A stretch of DNA of 64,000 nucleotides from Vibrio sp. ED004. Its GTDB lineage: Bacteria; Pseudomonadota; Gammaproteobacteria; Enterobacterales; Vibrionaceae. The stretch covers positions 2,604,001-2,668,000 of the forward strand of contig NZ_CP066149.1 of the NCBI RefSeq assembly GCF_023206395.1. Direction: 5' to 3'. Shown piece after piece: positions 26,886 through 36,718 of the stretch. Numbering within the stretch: the stretch's first letter is position 1; each line of letters begins with the position of its first letter. The notes under the pieces were generated by a model. That model searched no databases. It saw nothing but the letters and a program-made list of their open reading frames with translations, and was not told where the DNA came from. Position numbers and translations under genes: made by a program.

Positions 26886-27059
26886 TGCTTGAGATACTTA
26901 TGTAAGGAATAACAAGGATATTGTCTCAAATGCAGGCTAAACAAGATAGAAAAAACTCAAGCAAACCTACGCCATTCTCTATCAAATACTCAGACAGTCG
27001 ACCGCTTAGGGTTTATACTCACCCCACGGATAATGCCAATACGTTATTAAGGAATCACA

Positions 27060-27368
27060 ATGATCCAAGAAGTTATCGAAACAAAATTGCACAATGAGTT
27101 TTCACCAAGTCATTTAAACGTGGTCAATGAGAGCTATATGCACAATGTTCCGGCCGGTTCTGAGAGTCATTTTAAAGTGATTGTTGTCAGTGATGTGTTT
27201 GAAGGTTTACGTCTTATTGCTCGTCATCGAGCGGTAAATAAAGCACTTTCAGAAGAGTTAGCGAATAATATTCACGCACTGTCCATTCACACTTATACAA
27301 AAGATGAATGGATGAAGCAGCTCGATAATGTGCCAGACAGCCCTATGTGTATGGGTGGTGGCAAGTAA
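27060..27368 (+). CDS. bolA: BolA-family protein
   Basis: BolA proteins pair with monothiol glutaredoxins to traffic Fe-S clusters, and E. coli BolA also acts as a DNA-binding morphogene induced in stress. The 102-residue product fits: family core [22 protein letters not shown] with the conserved His, and the helix-turn segment [12 protein letters not shown], then HALSIHTYT. The ribosome site is AAGGAATCACA before the ATG. As in E. coli it is divergent from the yajG-ampG side. The C-terminus ends in MCMGGGK, which is longer than the conserved core. Confidence 0.93.
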   Translation: MIQEVIETKLHNEFSPSHLNVVNESYMHNVPAGSESHFKVIVVSDVFEGLRLIARHRAVNKALSEELANNIHALSIHTYTKDEWMKQLDNVPDSPMCMGGGK

Positions 27369-27386
27369 CACAACGAGCATATTGAG

Positions 27387-27411
27387 AAAAGGCGGCGATG
27401 CCGCCTTTTTT
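27387..27411 (+). terminator. Rho-independent terminator of bolA
   Basis: AAAAGGCGGC-GAT-GCCGCCTTTTTT forms a stem of six G-C pairs extended by A-T pairs and ends in six T's, 19 bp after the stop. Confidence 0.88.
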
Positions 27412-27889
27412 GTCGCCAAACCTATGTGTTTTTCGTTGTTATATCACTCAAACTGATGGCAATTTGAACGACTAAAAATACCTACAATGAGTAATGTTTT
27501 TATTAACAGTGTTTCAACATAACTCGTAAAATATTAGTTTGTGACAGAGTATTAATCTCTTGTTTAAAACACGTTTCAAAAGCCATTTTATCTGTGCGGC
27601 TCGTCAAATTTATACATATTTGAGAGTCCATATGCTTCAAATCTCACCAAATAAAGGCGGTATTCAAGTTATTGGTCATGGCATCAAGTTGTCAAAAAAT
27701 GCTAGAATACGGCACCTGATAAATCTCACATGTTTTGTGTGATGAGTTTATTAAGATAATGTTGCGATTTTGGTATCTCAAATTTACCAAAACCGGACAC
27801 TGTAATGTCGTGTCTAAGGGCGATTTTAAAACGTCCTGAATTTACGCAATTAAAAGAATCTTTTTCCCGATAAAGTAGTGCAAGTGCGT
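27412..27889 (+). promoter_or_regulatory. Upstream region of the nqr operon
   Basis: This 478-bp AT-rich stretch holds no credible gene; short ORFs on both strands lack ribosome sites. The best promoter is an extended -10 element TGCTAGAAT (27700-27708) 182 bp before nqrA, implying a long 5' untranslated leader of roughly 175 nt. Within it, a TCACA...TGTGA dyad and T-rich runs are visible, but I cannot assign a regulator or riboswitch. Confidence 0.4.
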
Positions 27890-29230
27890 ATGATTACAAT
27901 AAAGAAGGGTTTGGATCTTCCTATCGCAGGAACTCCATCCCAGGTGATTAATGATGGTAAGTCCATCACTAAAGTCGCCTTGCTTGGCGAAGAGTACGTT
28001 GGTATGCGTCCTACGATGCATGCTCGCGTTGGTGATGAAGTGAAGAAAGGCCAAGTTCTTTTTGCAGATAAAAAGAACCCAGGTGTTGTATTTACTTCTC
28101 CAGCAAGCGGTAAAGTTATTGAAGTGAACCGTGGTGCTAAGCGTGTTCTTCAATCAGTAGTGATTGAAGTAGCAGGCAATGAGCAAATCACGTTCAATAG
28201 CTATGAAGCTAACCAACTAGCAGGTCTTGACCGTGAAACGGTTAAAACTCAGTTAGTTGAGTCTGGCGCATGGACCGCTTTGCGAACTCGTCCGTTCAGC
28301 AAGGTTCCAGCAGTTGATTCTGAAACTCAGGCTATTTTCGTTACTGCTATGGATACTAATCCACTAGCAGCTGAGCCAGAATTAATCATTAACGAGCAGT
28401 CTGATGCTTTCGTTGCTGGTTTAGATCTTCTTTCAACTCTGACTAACGGTAAAGTGTACGTTTGTAAAAAAGGTACTAGCTTACCTCGTTCAGCTCAGTC
28501 TAACGTTGAAGAACATGTTTTTGATGGCCCACACCCTGCAGGTCTTGCAGGCACGCATATGCATTACCTATACCCGGTAAATGCACAAAATGTAGCGTGG
28601 AGCATTAACTACCAAGATGTTATCGCATTCGGTAAGCTTTTCCTTACTGGTGAGATTTACTCTGAGCGTGTTGTTTCTCTGGCTGGTCCAGTGGTTAACA
28701 ACCCACGTCTAGTTCGTACTCAAATTGGTGCTAGCCTTGAAGAGTTGACTGACAGCGAGTTAATGCCAGGCGAAGTTCGTGTGATTTCTGGTTCTGTACT
28801 TACGGGTACTGAAGCTACAGGTCCGCATGCTTTCCTTGGTCGTTACCATCAGCAAGTTTCTGTTCTACGTGAAGGTCGTGATAAAGAGCTATTCGGCTGG
28901 GCTATGCCTGGTAAGAACAAGTTCTCTGTTACTCGTTCATTCCTTGGTCACCTGTTTAAAGGTCAGTTGTTCAACATGACAACGACGACAAACGGTAGTG
29001 ACCGCTCAATGGTTCCAATCGGTAACTACGAGCGCGTAATGCCTCTAGATATGGAACCTACATTGCTGCTTCGTGATCTATGTGCAGGCGACGTTGATAG
29101 TGCTCAAGCACTAGGTGCGCTAGAGCTAGACGAAGAAGATGTAGCATTGTGTACCTTTGTATGTCCAGGTAAGTACGAGTACGGTCAACTACTTCGTGAA
29201 TGCCTAGATACGATTGAGAAGGAAGGGTAA
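27890..29230 (+). CDS. nqrA: Na+-translocating NADH:quinone reductase, subunit A
   Basis: NqrA is the cytoplasmic subunit at the quinone site of the sodium-pumping NADH dehydrogenase. The 446-residue product matches V. cholerae NqrA from [16 protein letters not shown] to CLDTIEKEG, including [13 protein letters not shown] and [15 protein letters not shown] four codons earlier is open, but the ATG reproduces the characterised N-terminus. The ribosome site is weak. It leads a tightly packed six-gene operon, so all subunits would be made from one transcript. Confidence 0.97.
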   Translation: MITIKKGLDLPIAGTPSQVINDGKSITKVALLGEEYVGMRPTMHARVGDEVKKGQVLFADKKNPGVVFTSPASGKVIEVNRGAKRVLQSVVIEVAGNEQITFNSYEANQLAGLDRETVKTQLVESGAWTALRTRPFSKVPAVDSETQAIFVTAMDTNPLAAEPELIINEQSDAFVAGLDLLSTLTNGKVYVCKKGTSLPRSAQSNVEEHVFDGPHPAGLAGTHMHYLYPVNAQNVAWSINYQDVIAFGKLFLTGEIYSERVVSLAGPVVNNPRLVRTQIGASLEELTDSELMPGEVRVISGSVLTGTEATGPHAFLGRYHQQVSVLREGRDKELFGWAMPGKNKFSVTRSFLGHLFKGQLFNMTTTTNGSDRSMVPIGNYERVMPLDMEPTLLLRDLCAGDVDSAQALGALELDEEDVALCTFVCPGKYEYGQLLRECLDTIEKEG

Positions 29231-29235
29231 TTTTC

Positions 29236-30480
29236 ATGGGCCTTAAAAAGTTTCTTGAAGACATCGAGCATCATTTTGAGCCAGGTGGTAAACACGAGAA
29301 GTGGTTTGCGCTTTACGAAGCAGCAGCGACTGTGTTCTACACACCAGGTCTTATTACAAAGAAAAGCTCGCACGTTCGTGATAGCGTTGATTTAAAACGT
29401 ATCATGATCATGGTTTGGTTCGCGGTATTCCCAGCAATGTTCTGGGGCATGTACAACGCGGGTGGCCAAGCTATCGCAGCACTTAACCATATGTACGCAG
29501 GCGCTGAACTAGCATCTGTTATCGATGGTAACTGGCACTACTGGCTAACTGAAATGCTTGGCGCCTCCTTAGGAGCCGATGCTGGTGTTGGCAGTAAGAT
29601 GCTACTTGGTGCGACTTACTTCCTACCTATCTACGCAACGGTATTCATCGTTGGTGGTTTCTGGGAAGTTCTGTTCTGTATGGTGCGTAAGCACGAAGTA
29701 AACGAAGGTTTCTTTGTTACTTCTATCTTATTCGCGCTTATCGTTCCGCCAACACTTCCTCTATGGCAAGCAGCACTAGGTATTACCTTCGGTGTTGTTG
29801 TAGCGAAAGAGATCTTCGGTGGTACGGGTCGTAACTTCCTGAACCCTGCACTTGCTGGCCGTGCGTTCCTATTCTTTGCATACCCTGCACAGATTTCAGG
29901 TGACGTAGTTTGGACTGCTGCAGACGGTTTCTCTGGTGCAACTGCTCTTAGCCAATGGGCTCAAGGCGGCGGTAGCGCACTAATGAACGTTACATCTGGT
30001 GAAGCAATCACTTGGATGGACGCATTCATTGGTAACATCCCAGGTTCTATCGGTGAAGTATCGACTCTAGCACTTATGATTGGTGCAGCGATGATCGTTT
30101 ACATGCGTATCGCTTCATGGCGCATCATTGCTGGTGTAATGATCGGTATGATTGCTGTGTCTACGCTGTTTAACGTGATCGGTTCTGATACTAACGCAAT
30201 GTTCAGCATGCCTTGGCACTGGCACCTAGTTCTAGGTGGCTTCGCATTCGGTATGTTCTTCATGGCGACAGACCCAGTATCAGCTTCATTTACCAACAAT
30301 GGTAAGTGGTGGTACGGCATCCTAATCGGCGCAATGTGTGTAATGATCCGTGTAGTTAACCCTGCATACCCAGAAGGCATGATGCTTGCGATTCTATTCG
30401 CAAACCTATTTGCTCCTCTGTTTGACCACGTTGTAATCGAGAAGAACATTAAGCGGAGACTAGCGCGCTATGGCAAGTAA
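29236..30480 (+). CDS. nqrB: Na+-NQR subunit B
   Basis: NqrB is a membrane subunit with a covalent FMN and riboflavin, and is a candidate for the sodium pathway. The 414-residue product has about ten membrane helices and the flavinylation motif SGATALS with Thr236, the residue that carries the FMN in V. cholerae. Attachment would be done by ApbE, encoded downstream. Start five bases after nqrA stop, end overlapping nqrC by 11 bp, indicating coupling. Confidence 0.97.
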   Translation: MGLKKFLEDIEHHFEPGGKHEKWFALYEAAATVFYTPGLITKKSSHVRDSVDLKRIMIMVWFAVFPAMFWGMYNAGGQAIAALNHMYAGAELASVIDGNWHYWLTEMLGASLGADAGVGSKMLLGATYFLPIYATVFIVGGFWEVLFCMVRKHEVNEGFFVTSILFALIVPPTLPLWQAALGITFGVVVAKEIFGGTGRNFLNPALAGRAFLFFAYPAQISGDVVWTAADGFSGATALSQWAQGGGSALMNVTSGEAITWMDAFIGNIPGSIGEVSTLALMIGAAMIVYMRIASWRIIAGVMIGMIAVSTLFNVIGSDTNAMFSMPWHWHLVLGGFAFGMFFMATDPVSASFTNNGKWWYGILIGAMCVMIRVVNPAYPEGMMLAILFANLFAPLFDHVVIEKNIKRRLARYGK

Positions 30481-31237
30481 TAACGATAGCATTAAAAAGA
30501 CGCTGTTTGTTGTTATCGCATTGAGCCTAGTGTGCTCAATCATCGTTTCAACAGCTGCAGTTGTTCTTAAACCTAAGCAACAAGCTAACGCAGTTCTGGA
30601 TCAGCAAACTAAGATCCTTGAAGTTGCGGGCATTGACCTTGCAGGTGATATTCCAGCGTTGTACGCAGAGAACATCGAACCTCGTTTAGTTGATTTCGCT
30701 ACTGGCGATTTCGTTGACGGCGATGCTGCTGCATACGACCAACGTAAAGCGGCAAAAGATCCAGCTCAGTCAATCAAGCTTTCTGCTGAAGAAGACATTG
30801 CTAAGATCCTTCGTCGTGCTAACACGGGTACTGTATACCTTGTGAAAGATGGTGCTGAAACTTCTAAAGTTATCATTCCTGTTCACGGTAACGGCCTATG
30901 GTCAATGATGTACGCATTCGTTGCGGTAGAAACTGATGGCAACACAGTTTCTGGTATCACTTACTACGAGCAAGGTGAAACTCCTGGACTTGGTGGTGAG
31001 GTTGAGAACCCAACTTGGCGCGCTCAATTCGTTGGTAAGAAATTATTCGACGAAAACCACAAACCTGCTATCCAGGTTGTTAAAGGTGGCGCTCCTCAAG
31101 GTTCTGAGCACGGTGTAGATGGCCTATCTGGTGCAACACTAACTAGCGTTGGTGTTCAACATACATTTGACTTCTGGTTAGGTGAAATGGGCTTTGGTCC
31201 TTTCCTAGCAAAAGTTCGTGACGGAGGTCTGAACTAA
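30470..31237 (+). CDS. nqrC: Na+-NQR subunit C
   Basis: NqrC has one N-terminal membrane helix (about residues 11-33) and a large periplasmic domain carrying a second covalent FMN. The motif [10 protein letters not shown] is present with Thr223, equivalent to the flavinylated Thr225 of V. cholerae. The rest is an FMN-binding domain with [15 protein letters not shown] and GETPGLGGE. The 255-residue length is normal. Starts inside the nqrB end and its stop overlaps the nqrD start (TAATG). Confidence 0.97.
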   Translation: MASNNDSIKKTLFVVIALSLVCSIIVSTAAVVLKPKQQANAVLDQQTKILEVAGIDLAGDIPALYAENIEPRLVDFATGDFVDGDAAAYDQRKAAKDPAQSIKLSAEEDIAKILRRANTGTVYLVKDGAETSKVIIPVHGNGLWSMMYAFVAVETDGNTVSGITYYEQGETPGLGGEVENPTWRAQFVGKKLFDENHKPAIQVVKGGAPQGSEHGVDGLSGATLTSVGVQHTFDFWLGEMGFGPFLAKVRDGGLN

Positions 31238-31869
31238 TGTCTAGTGCAAAAGAAATTAAAAAGAGCATCTTAGCGCCTGTGTTGGACAACAACCCAATCG
31301 CGCTACAGGTTCTTGGTGTGTGTTCTGCTCTTGCGGTAACCACTAAGCTAGAAACAGCATTTGTTATGACTATCGCGGTAATGTTCGTTACTGCTCTGTC
31401 TAACTTCTTCGTTTCTTTGATCCGTAACCACATTCCTAACAGTGTGCGTATCATCGTTCAGATGGCAATTATCGCATCATTAGTAATCGTGGTAGACCAA
31501 GTGCTTAAAGCATACCTATACGATATCTCTAAGCAGCTATCTGTATTCGTAGGCCTAATCATTACTAACTGTATTGTAATGGGTCGTGCTGAAGCATTCG
31601 CAATGAAGTCTGCGCCAATCCCATCTCTAATCGATGGTCTTGGTAACGGTCTTGGTTACGGTTTCGTTCTTATCACTGTTGGTTTCTTCCGTGAGCTTCT
31701 AGGCTCTGGCAAACTATTTGGTATGGAAGTACTACCTCTAGTGAGCAACGGTGGTTGGTATCAGCCAAACGGCTTGATGCTTCTAGCACCTTCTGCATTC
31801 TTCCTAATTGGTTTCTTGATTTGGGCAATTCGTGTGTTCAAACCAGAACAAGTAGAAGCGAAGGGGTAA
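31237..31869 (+). CDS. nqrD: Na+-NQR subunit D
   Basis: NqrD is a six-helix inner-membrane subunit, part of the NqrDE pair that holds an intramembrane iron centre between inverted-repeat helices. The 210-residue product contains [11 protein letters not shown] and, in the second half-repeat, [17 protein letters not shown], each with a cysteine that in structures ligates the iron-sulfur centre. These assignments rest on family knowledge. It overlaps nqrC by one base and is followed by nqrE after seven bases. Confidence 0.96.
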
Positions 31870-31876
31870 GGTAGTC

Positions 31877-32473
31877 ATGGAACATTATATTAGTCTGCTA
31901 GTTAAATCGATTTTCATCGAAAACATGGCGCTTTCTTTCTTCCTAGGTATGTGTACATTCCTAGCGGTATCTAAGAAAGTTAAAACTTCTTTTGGTCTTG
32001 GTGTTGCGGTAGTTGTAGTACTTACAATCGCTGTTCCTGTAAACAACCTTGTTTACACGCACATCCTAAAAGAAAACGCGCTTGTTGAAGGTGTCGATTT
32101 AAGTTTCCTTAACTTCATCGCATTCATCGGTGTTATCGCGGCACTTGTACAAATCCTAGAGATGGTTCTAGACCGTTTCTTCCCACCTTTGTACAACGCA
32201 CTAGGTATCTTCCTTCCACTGATCACAGTTAACTGTGCAATCTTTGGTGGTGTATCTTTCATGGTAACTCGTGACTACAACTTTGCTGAATCTGTTGTTT
32301 ACGGCTTCGGTTCTGGTGTGGGTTGGATGTTAGCTATCGTTGCTCTTGCGGGTATCCGTGAGAAGATGAAGTACTCTGACGTACCTCCAGGTCTTCGTGG
32401 CCTTGGTATCACGTTCATTACTGTTGGTCTGATGGCGTTAGGCTTTATGTCTTTCTCTGGTGTTCAACTGTAG
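31877..32473 (+). CDS. nqrE: Na+-NQR subunit E
   Basis: NqrE is the inverted-topology partner of NqrD, with six membrane helices. The 198-residue product shows matching half-repeats [14 protein letters not shown] and [13 protein letters not shown], each with one conserved Cys thought to ligate the intramembrane iron centre that passes electrons from NqrF to NqrC. Position in the operon and length agree with V. cholerae. Confidence 0.96.
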
Positions 32474-32502
32474 GGTAAGCACCCAGTAATAAGGAATAAC
32501 AA

Positions 32503-33729
32503 ATGCAAAGCATTATTCTTGGCGTAGCGATGTTTACCATTATTGTATTGGCTCTAGTGCTAGTGATTCTTTTCGCTAAATCTAAGCTGGTACCATCAGG
32601 TGACATCACTATTGCTGTAAACGGCGACCCTGAAAAGGCGATCGTTACTCAACCTGGTAGCAAGCTACTTGGTGCCCTAGCTGGCGCTGGTATCTTCGTA
32701 TCTTCTGCTTGTGGTGGCGGTGGCTCTTGTGGTCAGTGTCGTGTAAAAGTTAAGTCTGGTGGTGGCGACATCCTACCAACTGAACTTGATCACATCACAA
32801 AAGGCGAAGCTCGCGAAGGTGAACGTCTTGCATGTCAAGTTGCTATGAAAACTGACATGGAGATTGAACTAGACGAAGATATCTTTGGTGTTAAAAAGTG
32901 GGAATGTACTGTTATCTCGAATAACAACGAAGCTACTTTCATCAAAGAACTTGCACTAGCAATCCCTGAAGGCGAAGAAGTTCCGTTCCGCGCGGGTGGT
33001 TACATTCAGATTGAAGCTGAACCACATCACGTGAAATACGCAGATTACGATATTCCTGAGGAATACCGTGGTGACTGGGATAAGTTCAACTTGTTCCGTT
33101 ACGAGTCTATCGTTAAAGAGCATTCGATCCGTGCTTACTCTATGGCTTCATACCCAGAAGAGAAAGGCATCATCAAGCTTAACGTGCGTATCGCAACTCC
33201 GCCGCCAAACAACCCTGACGTAGCTCCTGGTGTGATGTCTTCATACATCTGGTCTCTTAAAGAAGGCGACAAATGTACTATTTCTGGTCCATTTGGTGAG
33301 TTCTTTGCTAAAGACACAGACAATGAAATGGTATTCATCGGTGGTGGTGCAGGTATGGCGCCAATGCGTTCACATATCTTCGACCAACTTAAGCGTCTTA
33401 ACTCTACTCGTAAGATGTCTTACTGGTATGGTGCGCGTTCTAAGCGTGAGATGTTCTACATTGAAGACTTCGATGGCCTAGCGGCTGCAAACGAGAACTT
33501 CGTGTGGCACTGTGCACTGTCTGATCCTCAACCAGAGGACAACTGGGACGGTTACACTGGTTTCATCCACAACGTATTGTACGAAAACTACCTGAAGGAT
33601 CACGAAGCTCCTGAAGACTGTGAGTACTACATGTGTGGTCCACCAATGATGAACGCTGCTGTTATCGGCATGCTGAAAGATCTTGGTGTAGAAGATGAAA
33701 ACATTCTACTAGATGACTTCGGTGGTTAA
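32503..33729 (+). CDS. nqrF: Na+-NQR subunit F (NADH-oxidising, FAD and 2Fe-2S)
   Basis: NqrF is the entry point for electrons from NADH. The 408-residue product has an N-terminal membrane helix (residues 3-25), a ferredoxin domain with Cys70, Cys76, Cys79 and Cys111 ([11 protein letters not shown] and RLACQV), then an FAD domain with RAYSMASYP and a C-terminal NAD domain with [11 protein letters not shown] and YYMCGPPMM, ending in DDFGG. All cluster ligands are in the positions known for Vibrio NqrF. AAGGAATAACA lies before the ATG. It closes the structural operon and is followed by a terminator. Confidence 0.98.
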   Translation: MQSIILGVAMFTIIVLALVLVILFAKSKLVPSGDITIAVNGDPEKAIVTQPGSKLLGALAGAGIFVSSACGGGGSCGQCRVKVKSGGGDILPTELDHITKGEAREGERLACQVAMKTDMEIELDEDIFGVKKWECTVISNNNEATFIKELALAIPEGEEVPFRAGGYIQIEAEPHHVKYADYDIPEEYRGDWDKFNLFRYESIVKEHSIRAYSMASYPEEKGIIKLNVRIATPPPNNPDVAPGVMSSYIWSLKEGDKCTISGPFGEFFAKDTDNEMVFIGGGAGMAPMRSHIFDQLKRLNSTRKMSYWYGARSKREMFYIEDFDGLAAANENFVWHCALSDPQPEDNWDGYTGFIHNVLYENYLKDHEAPEDCEYYMCGPPMMNAAVIGMLKDLGVEDENILLDDFGG

Positions 33730-33750
33730 TCCACTTAAGTGATTGATATT

Positions 33751-33786
33751 ATGGCTGACTCCTGCGAGTCAGCCATTTGTTTTTCT
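33751..33786 (+). terminator. Terminator between nqrF and apbE
   Basis: ATGGCTGACTC and GAGTCAGCCAT form a perfect 11-bp stem around CTGC, followed by TTGTTTTTCT, 22 bp after the nqrF stop. It would reduce transcription of apbE and nqrM relative to the structural genes, fitting catalytic need for maturation factors. Confidence 0.88.
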
Positions 33787-33903
33787 AAGACTGATTTTGA
33801 CAACATACTGACTTATATAAGAAAGAGTAAGGTATTCAAAAGACCTATTTTTTACTCTTATTTTTCCTTATATAAATCCTCAACATTAGATAGGAGTAAG
33901 CAA

Positions 33904-34908
33904 GTGAGAATTTGGCTTGTTGCATTAACTTCTTTGATTTTTCTTGCGGGCTGTGAGCAGCCAAGAGAGCAAGTGCATTTAAGTGGCCCAACTATGGGTA
34001 CTAGTTACAATATTAAATACATCAACGGTGATGAATTTCCTGAGTCTAATGAAGTTCATACCGAGATCGATCGTCTACTTGAAGAAGTGAACGACCAGAT
34101 GTCGACCTACCGTGAAGACTCTGAACTCAGCCGTTTTAATCAACACAAAGGTGCAGATGCTTTCGAAGTATCTGAACAAACTGCGACGGTTGTGAAAGAA
34201 GCGATTCGTTTGAACGGTCTTACTGAAGGTGCATTGGATGTGACGGTTGGTCCATTAGTTAACCTTTGGGGTTTTGGTCCTGAAGCGCGTCCTGAAGTGG
34301 TGCCAACAGATGAAGAACTGGCAGCTCGTAAAGCAAAAGTAGGTATTCACCACCTAAGTGTTGAAGGCAATAAGCTGACTAAAGATCTACCGAACCTGTA
34401 TGTTGACCTTTCAACCATCGCAAAAGGTTGGGGTGTGGATGTGGTTGCTGACTACCTTGATTCAATCGGCATTCATAACTACATGGTTGAAGTCGGTGGT
34501 GAAATCCGCCTAAAAGGCCTAAACCGTGAAAGTGTGGGCTGGCGTATTGCTATCGAGAAGCCAAGTGTTGATGAACGCAACATTCAAGAGATCATCGAAC
34601 CGGGTGATATGGCAATCGCAACATCGGGTGATTACCGTAACTATTTTGAACGTGATGGTGTTCGTTACTCACACATCATCAACCCAGAAACAGGAAAGCC
34701 TCTTCATCATAAAGTGGTTTCTGTGACTGTTTTAAACCCGTCTTCAATGACTGCAGACGGCTTATCTACTGGCCTTATGGTTTTAGGTCAGGAGAAAGGA
34801 ATGGAAGTCGCAAACCAACATAACATCCCTGTGTTCATGGTGGTAAAAACAGCAGATGGCTTTAAAGAGATTGCTTCTGAAGCATTTAAGCCATACTTAG
34901 GTAAATAA
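33904..34908 (+). CDS. apbE: FAD:protein FMN transferase ApbE
   Basis: ApbE moves FMN from FAD onto the threonines of NqrB and NqrC in the periplasm. The preferred GTG start has TAGGAG seven bases upstream and gives MRIWLVALTSLIFLAGCEQP, a lipoprotein signal with lipobox LAGC; an ATG 55 codons earlier lies beside the terminator and would add a leader without family similarity. The 334-residue product has the family signature GPTMGTSYNI, DVTVGPLVNLWGFGP, DLSTIAKGWGVD, VEVGGEIRLKG and the metal/active-site segment MTADGLSTGLMVLG. It lies between nqrF and nqrM, consistent with flavinylation of the complex. Confidence 0.96.
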   Translation: MRIWLVALTSLIFLAGCEQPREQVHLSGPTMGTSYNIKYINGDEFPESNEVHTEIDRLLEEVNDQMSTYREDSELSRFNQHKGADAFEVSEQTATVVKEAIRLNGLTEGALDVTVGPLVNLWGFGPEARPEVVPTDEELAARKAKVGIHHLSVEGNKLTKDLPNLYVDLSTIAKGWGVDVVADYLDSIGIHNYMVEVGGEIRLKGLNRESVGWRIAIEKPSVDERNIQEIIEPGDMAIATSGDYRNYFERDGVRYSHIINPETGKPLHHKVVSVTVLNPSSMTADGLSTGLMVLGQEKGMEVANQHNIPVFMVVKTADGFKEIASEAFKPYLGK

Positions 34909-34924
34909 GGTAAGCGAGATAATT

Positions 34925-35179
34925 ATGAATACATTTCTGATTACATTTGGTGTTTTTCTAGCAGTGATCACAGCAATGTCGATTGGCTACATTATCCAAA
35001 AGAAAGTTGTGAAAGGCAGCTGTGGTGGCTTGGGTGCTGTTGGCATTGATAAAGTATGTAACTGCCCAGAACCTTGTGATGCACGTAAAAAACGTGAAGC
35101 ACGTGAAGCATACCGTGAAGAGAAGCTTGCGGAGCGTCAGCAAAAAGAAGCGGCTTGGAATAAAGATCGCATCGCTTAA
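34925..35179 (+). CDS. nqrM: Na+-NQR maturation factor NqrM
   Basis: NqrM (DUF539) is needed to assemble a functional Na+-NQR, probably by delivering iron to the NqrDE centre. The 84-residue product has one N-terminal membrane helix (about residues 4-25) and a conserved cysteine set: Cys33 in GSCGG, and Cys45, Cys47 and Cys51 in VCNCPEPC. The C-terminus is a charged helix. It follows apbE after 16 bp, the usual pairing in bacteria with this complex. Confidence 0.95.
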   Translation: MNTFLITFGVFLAVITAMSIGYIIQKKVVKGSCGGLGAVGIDKVCNCPEPCDARKKREAREAYREEKLAERQQKEAAWNKDRIA

Positions 35180-35221
35180 TTTGCGATGCTGACTAGGAGC
35201 TAATTCGGTTCCCCAAAAAGC

Positions 35222-35256
35222 AAAGAGCCCAAGGTTAACGCCTTGGGTTCTTTTCG
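35222..35256 (+). terminator. Rho-independent terminator of apbE-nqrM
   Basis: AAAGAGCCCAAGG pairs with CCTTGGGTTCTTT (one G-U pair) around TTAACG, followed by a T-rich tail with CGTTTC. It lies 43 bp after nqrM. Confidence 0.85.
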
Positions 35257-35314
35257 TTTCTACGCTTTCTTTGTGCTACACAATTATCTGTATTAAATTC
35301 CTAGGGTATTGGAG

Positions 35315-36556
35315 CTACTCGTTAGCAAGTTGAAGATTATTGCGAGCGCATACTAACTGATTTCTGCCTTGCTCTTTTGCGGTATAGAGCAGTTCGTCAG
35401 CGGCTTTGATTTGTTCATCTAAGCTGCCAACCAAGTCAGTGACGCCGATACTCATAGTGACCTTGATTAGCTGTGAATCATGCATGACGTTTTGGTTTTG
35501 TATTGCCATGCGCATCAACTCTAATGTTTCGACAAAGTCTTCAAATGGGCCGCATGATTGAATACAAAACTCTTCACCACCGAAACGAACCGCAACATCA
35601 TCTTTAAAGTGGTCTTTGATGATCTTGCCGACTTCTACCAGTACAGCATCACCACCATCATGACCGTAGGTGTCGTTCACTTTCTTGAAGAAGTCGATAT
35701 CCATCATAGCGATACTGCGCTGCTCACACCCCTTACACGTTTGATTGAACAGGTAACGACGGTTCCATAATCCGGTGAGGGCATCTTCATTGGCATGACG
35801 AAATAGTTCATTAGTGGCTTCTTTCATATCCAATAATTGGTGGATGCGGCAGAAAAACTCTTCTTGGTTGAAAGGCTTATATAGGAAGTCGTTAGCGCCA
35901 GCTTTGAGGAAGCGTGCTGTCATGGTGCGATCATCGCTACCAGACAGTCCAAGAATCGCGAGTTGATTACGGTCGTGATGGACTCGAATATCACGGGTCA
36001 TCGAAATGCCATCTTTATTCGGCATATCATGGTCGGTCACAACAAAAGTGATATCAGGATCGTTCTGAAGAAGCGTGAGTGCTTGCTCACCGTCTTCGGC
36101 TTGAACGGTTTGAATATATTGATGTTCGAGAAGCTGAACGACATATCGGCGAACTACAGCAGAATCATCTACGACTAGCGCTTTGTGGTAGCGATTATTG
36201 GAGATTCGATTAACCAGCGGAAGCAAGTAGCTGACTGATGACATACTGTCTTTGAGGATGTAATCAAGCACACCTTTGGCGAGCACTTGCTCTCGAAGTG
36301 TGTTGTTGAACATACCGGTCAGCACGATGATCTTTTGCTGATAACCGAGTACCAGATCAATGATCTCGCCGTCTTGGCCGTCAGGTAGACAATAGTCGAG
36401 GACTGCACACAAGAAATCCGTTTCTTGCTCTAAGATCGCTTTGGCTTCTTCTATAGATTCCGCCAGCGCAACTTCATAGCCATCGTTCTTAAATTGCTGG
36501 TAAAGATAGTTTCTGAATGCGCGACTATCCTCTACCACTAGTATTTTTTCACTCAA
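35315..36556 (-). CDS. Double-receiver response regulator with GGDEF diguanylate cyclase
   Basis: The 413-residue product has two receiver domains (residues about 4-118 and 126-240) and a C-terminal GGDEF domain (about 260-408). Both receivers keep the acidic pocket, the phosphoacceptor Asp (LDYCLPDG; TDHDMPNKDG) and the conserved Lys (ILKDS; LYKPF), so both could be phosphorylated. The cyclase active site is GGEEF, expected to make c-di-GMP from two GTP. The inhibitory I-site normally RxxD before the active site reads FKDD here, so the key Arg is missing and product inhibition may be weak. No kinase gene is adjacent, so the input is unknown. The order REC-REC-GGDEF is PleD-like. Confidence 0.9.
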   Translation of the reverse strand: MSEKILVVEDSRAFRNYLYQQFKNDGYEVALAESIEEAKAILEQETDFLCAVLDYCLPDGQDGEIIDLVLGYQQKIIVLTGMFNNTLREQVLAKGVLDYILKDSMSSVSYLLPLVNRISNNRYHKALVVDDSAVVRRYVVQLLEHQYIQTVQAEDGEQALTLLQNDPDITFVVTDHDMPNKDGISMTRDIRVHHDRNQLAILGLSGSDDRTMTARFLKAGANDFLYKPFNQEEFFCRIHQLLDMKEATNELFRHANEDALTGLWNRRYLFNQTCKGCEQRSIAMMDIDFFKKVNDTYGHDGGDAVLVEVGKIIKDHFKDDVAVRFGGEEFCIQSCGPFEDFVETLELMRMAIQNQNVMHDSQLIKVTMSIGVTDLVGSLDEQIKAADELLYTAKEQGRNQLVCARNNLQLANE

Positions 36557-36677
36557 AAGCTATCCCTACTTATAGACTAAATACTCCTAACAATACTATC
36601 AGAATAGTGGGCGGCGAATGAAGTGAAACCTGTTGAGCTGGACTCCAGATCATTTTAAATCTGAGAATAATTGATTA

Positions 36678-36697
36678 TACTGTTTATAGATACAGTT
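36678..36697 (+). promoter_or_regulatory. LexA (SOS) box of dinB
   Basis: TACTGTTTATAGATACAGTT carries the full CTGT-N8-ACAG core in the best SOS-box context, 21 bp before the dinB ATG chosen. Repression by LexA and DNA-damage induction follow from the established regulation of dinB. Because the box must lie in the promoter, translation starting upstream of it is unlikely. Confidence 0.85.
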
Positions 36698-36718
36698 GTA
36701 AGGTTGAGTTATTTCCAA

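Noticed and set aside
27842..28153. 103-codon minus-strand ORF overlapping the nqrA start
   Set aside because: Antisense to a strongly conserved gene and rich in rare residues; looks like a frame shadow.
30099..30449. 116-codon ORF antisense to nqrB
   Set aside because: Shadow of the conserved membrane gene in another frame.
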